Of a DNA stretch of 64,000 nucleotides, positions 61,092 through 64,000 are shown piece after piece. The notes under the pieces were generated by a model. That model was given only the letters and a program-made list of their open reading frames with translations. It had not been told where the DNA came from and did no database searches. Made by a program: the position numbers and the translations under genes. The first letter of the stretch is position 1; each line of letters opens with the position of its first letter. This DNA is from Sedimentitalea sp039941015 (GTDB lineage Bacteria; Pseudomonadota; Alphaproteobacteria; Rhodobacterales; Rhodobacteraceae), in the NCBI RefSeq assembly GCF_039941015.1, contig NZ_JBDVFI010000089.1. One strand, written 5' to 3'.

Positions 61092-61125
61092 TGCGACGAG
61101 CGCGCTGGGTCAGGCGTTCGTCGCA
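61092..61125. terminator. Terminator between convergent RTX and lectin-like genes
   Basis: TGCGACGAGCGC (61092-61103) pairs with GCGTTCGTCGCA (61114-61125), 12 bp with one G-U pair and a 10-base loop, followed on + by ATCATTTTC. It lies 26 bases after the RTX stop and 8 beyond the lectin-like stop. Confidence 0.7.
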
Positions 61126-61132
61126 ATCATTT

Positions 61133-61747
61133 TCAGTTGGTCGCGAAGCAATAGAAGAGGCCGTCACCTCCGGTTCCCTGAAGCGCTTCCATGCTGCATC
61201 CGCGTGACGGGTGTGCAGAGTTCCATGCGGTCGGGTGGTCGCCGCCGCCTGTGCGGTCATGGTGGCCGACCATGGCCGAGCCTTCGCCGCTTGAGGTCCA
61301 GTCGTCGCAGGCGTTGCCTTCGAGCATTCCATCAAGGTTTGACCCGGTCAGAATGTCGTGGCGGTTCGGGTTGTCTCCTCGCCCGTTGATGACGTCACCG
61401 GACTCGGAGATCGAGGTTTCCTTGGTGACGTTGTTGTTTTCGCTGTGCAGATCGTCAACGTTTACGGCCACAACGACACCATTGGCATTTGCCCAGGGTC
61501 CGGCTCCGATCCGGTTGCGGGCATTTTCGGCGCTGGATGACAGATATGCCGCCCAGGTTTTTCCGGATACCCCGGCGGCTTCGGCGAGCGAGGTGCAATA
61601 GGCATCCGCGCCTTCCAGTCCACCCAGATCAGCTCCGTTTCCCGGATTTGCGCTGGTGATGAAAAAGCTCATACCGGCATCTTGGGCCTGCGCGACGGAC
61701 GCGCCTGTCAGGGACAGCGCTATGGCGAGTATTGCTCTGATCGTCAT
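61133..61747 (-). CDS. Secreted lectin-like protein
   Basis: A 204-residue protein with a signal peptide ending at VAQA-QD, followed by a C-type-lectin-like domain (GADLGGLEGADAYCTSLAEAAG, AYLSS and a C-terminal GLFYCFATN) with paired Cys. Relatives are annotated as secreted lectins or DUF1554-like proteins. AAAGGA before ATG 61747 sets the start, 13 codons inside a longer frame. The ligand is unknown. It is convergent with the RTX gene and could act with it at the cell surface, but no evidence links them. Confidence 0.7.
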   Translation of the reverse strand: MTIRAILAIALSLTGASVAQAQDAGMSFFITSANPGNGADLGGLEGADAYCTSLAEAAGVSGKTWAAYLSSSAENARNRIGAGPWANANGVVVAVNVDDLHSENNNVTKETSISESGDVINGRGDNPNRHDILTGSNLDGMLEGNACDDWTSSGEGSAMVGHHDRTGGGDHPTAWNSAHPSRGCSMEALQGTGGDGLFYCFATN

Positions 61748-61840
61748 TGGACTTTTCCTTTTGCTGATGGGTGGAACTTGGTTCACGGTCTTGGCGGGCG
61801 GGATGTCGATGCTGATCCCATCGTGTCTTGGCTCCTACGG

Positions 61841-62227
61841 TCACGCAAGCGAAGCGGTCTGTTCCGAGAGGCCCACCGAAAGTGAGATGCGGCCTTCGTT
61901 GATCATCCATCTTCGCAAGGTATAGCTGCGCGCGCCGGCAACGTGCATCGGGTCTGCGTCAGCGAGGGCGCGTGCGTCTTCGAAGGATGCGGCGCGATAG
62001 ATGATCAATCCCATCCCCTGCATCTGTGTGCCGGTTTCGTCGGACATCGGGCCAGCAAAGGCGAGCGACCCCTCACGTTCCAGCGTGTTCTGATACGCCA
62101 GATGATCCGGCAGGTTTTCCTTGATCGCTTCCGGCGCTGCTGCGGGCGTGCTGATCACGACAAAGAGTTCAAACGCAAGCGAGCCACGGGCCTGTGCCTC
62201 TGCCTTGTAGGTGTTCCATGAGGGCAT
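61841..62227 (-). CDS. YCII-family protein
   Basis: A 128-residue protein. After a 20-residue lead (TYKAEAQARGSLAFELFVV) comes a YciI-like ferredoxin fold with NLPDHLAYQNTLEREGSLAFAGP and a DADPMHVAGARSYTLRRW element; the His and Asp are the usual conserved pair. GAGG nine bases before ATG 62227 sets the start. The family often sits with small-molecule catabolic genes. It is divergent from the FAA hydrolase gene and may assist the same pathway. Confidence 0.72.
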   Translation of the reverse strand: MPSWNTYKAEAQARGSLAFELFVVISTPAAAPEAIKENLPDHLAYQNTLEREGSLAFAGPMSDETGTQMQGMGLIIYRAASFEDARALADADPMHVAGARSYTLRRWMINEGRISLSVGLSEQTASLA

Positions 62228-62252
62228 ATGGGTGATCCTCGATGATATGGTC

Positions 62253-62275
62253 AATAATATCGATTTTATTTGACA
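62253..62275. promoter_or_regulatory. Operator-promoter between YCII and FAA hydrolase genes
   Basis: AATAATATCGATTTTATT (62253-62270) is an 18-bp palindrome with a single mismatched pair. It abuts TTGACA (62270-62275), a -35 for the + strand genes with a weak AAATAT about 18 bases on. A regulator bound here would control both divergent units; none is encoded nearby. Confidence 0.45.
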
Positions 62276-62324
62276 CAATCACCTAATATCGCCAAATATG
62301 CAATGACCCAATCAGGAGATACAC

Positions 62325-63209
62325 ATGCGGTTCATCGTTGGTAAAACAGAAGAGACAACCTCTGTCTTTTTGATACGGGACAACGATGCCTATGATTTGA
62401 CTGCGAATATACCCGAAGTTGGAAACGATCTCTCCGGCCTGGCCGCAGATCCTGCCCTTCGGAAAAAAGTTGCTGCGGCGACCGACCTGGGTGCGGTTGT
62501 TCCTCTCGGCAACATCATTCCGGCGCTTCCGCTGGCGCGACCGGGCAGCATCATTTGCCTTGGCCTCAACTATGTCGAGCACATCAAGGAAGGCGGCTAT
62601 GACATTCCGGACTATCCGGCTTTGTTCATGCGGGGGCCAAATTCAATCATGCCTGCCGGTGCGCCGCTTGTGCGCCCGATCTGTTCGGAAAAGCTGGACT
62701 ATGAGGCGGAATTGATGCTGATCATCGGCAAAGGCGGGCGCCATATCTCCGAGGCGGACGCACTGGATCACGTGTTCGGTTATACGGTCTTTAACGACGG
62801 TTCTGTTCGGGACTACCAGCGCAAGACCCATCAGTGGACGCCGGGCAAGAACTTTGACAATACTGGGGCGGTCGGGCCTGTTGTCGTGACCCCCGATGAA
62901 CTGCCCGAGGGGGCAAAGGGGTTGAAGATCGAGAGCCGCATCGGCAGCGAAATCCTTCAGAGCTCCAACACGGGCAACATGATCTGGTCGGTGGCGCAGA
63001 CCATCGCAACCATTTCCGAATACACGACGCTGGAATCCGGCGACATGATTGCAATGGGAACGCCTCCTGGTGTCGGACATGCCAAGAAACCGAACCCACG
63101 CTGGTTGAAGCCGGGTGAAACGGTCGACATCGAAATCGAGCAGATCGGGATTTGTTCAAGCCCAATTTTGGACGAAGCCGAGATTTCCGAAAGGCAAGCG
63201 GCAGAATGA
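62325..63209 (+). CDS. Fumarylacetoacetate hydrolase-family protein
   Basis: A 294-residue FAH-superfamily protein. A short N-terminal domain is followed by the catalytic fold: LGLNYVEHIKEGG, metal ligands Glu-x-Glu in LDYEAELMLIIG and Asp in VFNDGSVRDYQ, then TGAVGP and MGTPPGVGH. Members hydrolyse or decarboxylate 2,4-diketo acids such as acylpyruvates at the end of aromatic or sugar-acid pathways. AGGAGAT precedes the ATG. It overlaps the nitroreductase-family start (ATGA). Confidence 0.83.
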   Translation: MRFIVGKTEETTSVFLIRDNDAYDLTANIPEVGNDLSGLAADPALRKKVAAATDLGAVVPLGNIIPALPLARPGSIICLGLNYVEHIKEGGYDIPDYPALFMRGPNSIMPAGAPLVRPICSEKLDYEAELMLIIGKGGRHISEADALDHVFGYTVFNDGSVRDYQRKTHQWTPGKNFDNTGAVGPVVVTPDELPEGAKGLKIESRIGSEILQSSNTGNMIWSVAQTIATISEYTTLESGDMIAMGTPPGVGHAKKPNPRWLKPGETVDIEIEQIGICSSPILDEAEISERQAAE

Positions 63210-63865
63210 TGGCGGACGGAACCATCGATATCCAACGTGCAGATGCACAGCAGCGGGTGCGCGCGCTTCGCGAGCGTGTCGGGTCTCTGGATGACGAGGC
63301 AATCGATCTGATCCTGCGCGATGCACGGTCCCACTATGCCTGGACGGACCGCCCGGTCAGCGACGAAATGCTGCGAACTCTGTATGACATTGTCATCAAT
63401 GGTCCGACCAGCATGAATACCTGCCCCGCGCGGTTCGTCTTTGTGCGCAGCGAGACGGCCAAGACCCGGTTGGCCAAGGCGATGAAGCCTGCGAATGTCG
63501 CCAAGATGATGGGTGCGCCGGTCACGGCCATCGTCGCGTGGGACCCAGAGTATTGGAAACGGCTGGATCTCCTGTTTCCCCATGATGACCGCAAGCCGCT
63601 GTTTGACGGCAAACCTGACTATGCGCATGATACGGCGTTCCGAAATTCCACCCTGCAGGGCGCTTACCTGATGATCGGTGCGCGCGCGATGGGGCTGGAT
63701 GTTGGCGCGATGTCGGGTTTTGCCAACGCGGTGGTCGACAAGGAGTTCTTTGCCGAGAGCGGTTGGAAATCGAACTTTCTTTGCAATCTTGGGTATGCGG
63801 ATGAAACCGCGCTCTTTCAGAAACTGCCCCGCTTTGCATTTGAAGACATTTGCGAGGTTCTGTGA
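63206..63865 (+). CDS. Nitroreductase-family protein, RutE/HadB-like
   Basis: A 219-residue FMN-dependent nitroreductase-fold protein with a 20-residue N-terminal extension. Segments INGPTSMNTCPARFVFV, FRNSTLQGAYLMIGARAMGLDVGAMSGF and FLCNLGYAD match the malonic semialdehyde reductase (RutE) group. RutE reduces malonic semialdehyde in pyrimidine breakdown, but no other rut gene is here, and pairing with an FAA hydrolase suggests a different aldehyde or enone. ATG 63206 overlaps the upstream stop; a second ATG follows at once. Confidence 0.75.
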   Translation: MMADGTIDIQRADAQQRVRALRERVGSLDDEAIDLILRDARSHYAWTDRPVSDEMLRTLYDIVINGPTSMNTCPARFVFVRSETAKTRLAKAMKPANVAKMMGAPVTAIVAWDPEYWKRLDLLFPHDDRKPLFDGKPDYAHDTAFRNSTLQGAYLMIGARAMGLDVGAMSGFANAVVDKEFFAESGWKSNFLCNLGYADETALFQKLPRFAFEDICEVL

Positions 63866-63871
63866 GGTCAA

Positions 63872-64000
63872 ATGGCGATCAGACAAAAGACCACGATCAA
63901 GATCAGGATGTCGGGCAAAGGCACCAGCCACGCGCGATCCGAGGCTTTGGTGAGGGATCTGTCCCATGTTATTGACGAACCTCTCGAACGTGGCGGTACA
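63872..64000 (+). CDS. OsmC-family protein, start only (cut by window end)
   Basis: Forty-three codons from ATG 63872 (GAGG just upstream) run off the window. The sequence MAIRQKTTIKIRM and VRDLSHVIDEPLERGGT match the beginning of OsmC-like proteins, which reduce peroxides using a Cys pair not yet reached here. It begins six bases after the nitroreductase-family stop and is probably part of that operon. Confidence 0.65.
   Translation, partial: MAIRQKTTIKIRMSGKGTSHARSEALVRDLSHVIDEPLERGGT

Overview
The window looks like a chromosomal (or large-replicon) stretch of a GC-rich alphaproteobacterium, most likely a marine Rhodobacteraceae of the Roseobacter group. The basis is protein-family resemblance: a FrcBCA-type sugar importer, Zur with ZnuABC, DUF2218 beside siderophore uptake, a 3-keto-5-aminohexanoate cleavage enzyme and a very large RTX protein. 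I see no rRNA, tRNA, CRISPR array, insertion sequence, phage gene or replication origin. Coding density is high, and many genes overlap their neighbour by 1 to 4 bases (ATGA or TGATG).

Layout, left half. 0.3-5.3 kb: a secreted HAD phosphatase, a secreted formylglycine-type arylsulfatase, a small unknown protein and a membrane-anchored TPR protein. 5.4-9.8 kb: a ROK regulator divergent from a fructose-type ABC importer (frcBCA). 10.1-13.3 kb: znuA divergent from zur-znuC-znuB, with two Zur-like operators between. 13.3-23.5 kb: a GntR/FCD regulator and GMC oxidoreductase divergent from a YtfQRT-YjfF type importer, an enolase-superfamily dehydratase, a zinc alcohol dehydrogenase and a KduD-like reductase. 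Two matching GntR-type operators sit in the divergent region. 23.6-29.7 kb: TonB-dependent receptor plus siderophore ABC importer, with DUF2218 divergent. 29.7-34.0 kb: an RND efflux pump and its adaptor.

Layout, right half. 34.1-37.7 kb: a tightly coupled four-gene operon (ribbon-helix-helix protein, CHAD protein, ParA ATPase, CYTH protein) divergent from a DIPP-like NUDIX hydrolase. I read this as a candidate polyphosphate-granule handling or positioning module. 37.7-39.1 kb: two decayed genes, a BKACE with a lost start codon and a frameshift, and an SDR with its middle deleted. 39.4-42.3 kb: exbB-exbD-exbD-tonB with a small secreted protein in front. 42.4-44.5 kb: a 684-residue, almost wholly acidic Gly-Asn/Asp-Glu repeat protein with a double-glycine-type leader. 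45.2-53.6 kb: a peptide ABC importer with a gamma-glutamyltransferase-like enzyme and an M20 peptidase. 53.7-61.1 kb: a small secreted protein and a 2273-residue RTX protein. 61.1-64.0 kb: a secreted lectin-like protein, a YCII protein, an FAA hydrolase, a nitroreductase-family protein and the start of an OsmC protein cut by the window end.

The genes suggest a heterotroph with several regulated high-affinity importers (sugars, zinc, ferric siderophores, peptides) and secreted calcium-binding or acidic proteins. The two items I find most novel are the RHH-CHAD-ParA-CYTH operon and the acidic repeat protein with its bacteriocin-like leader.
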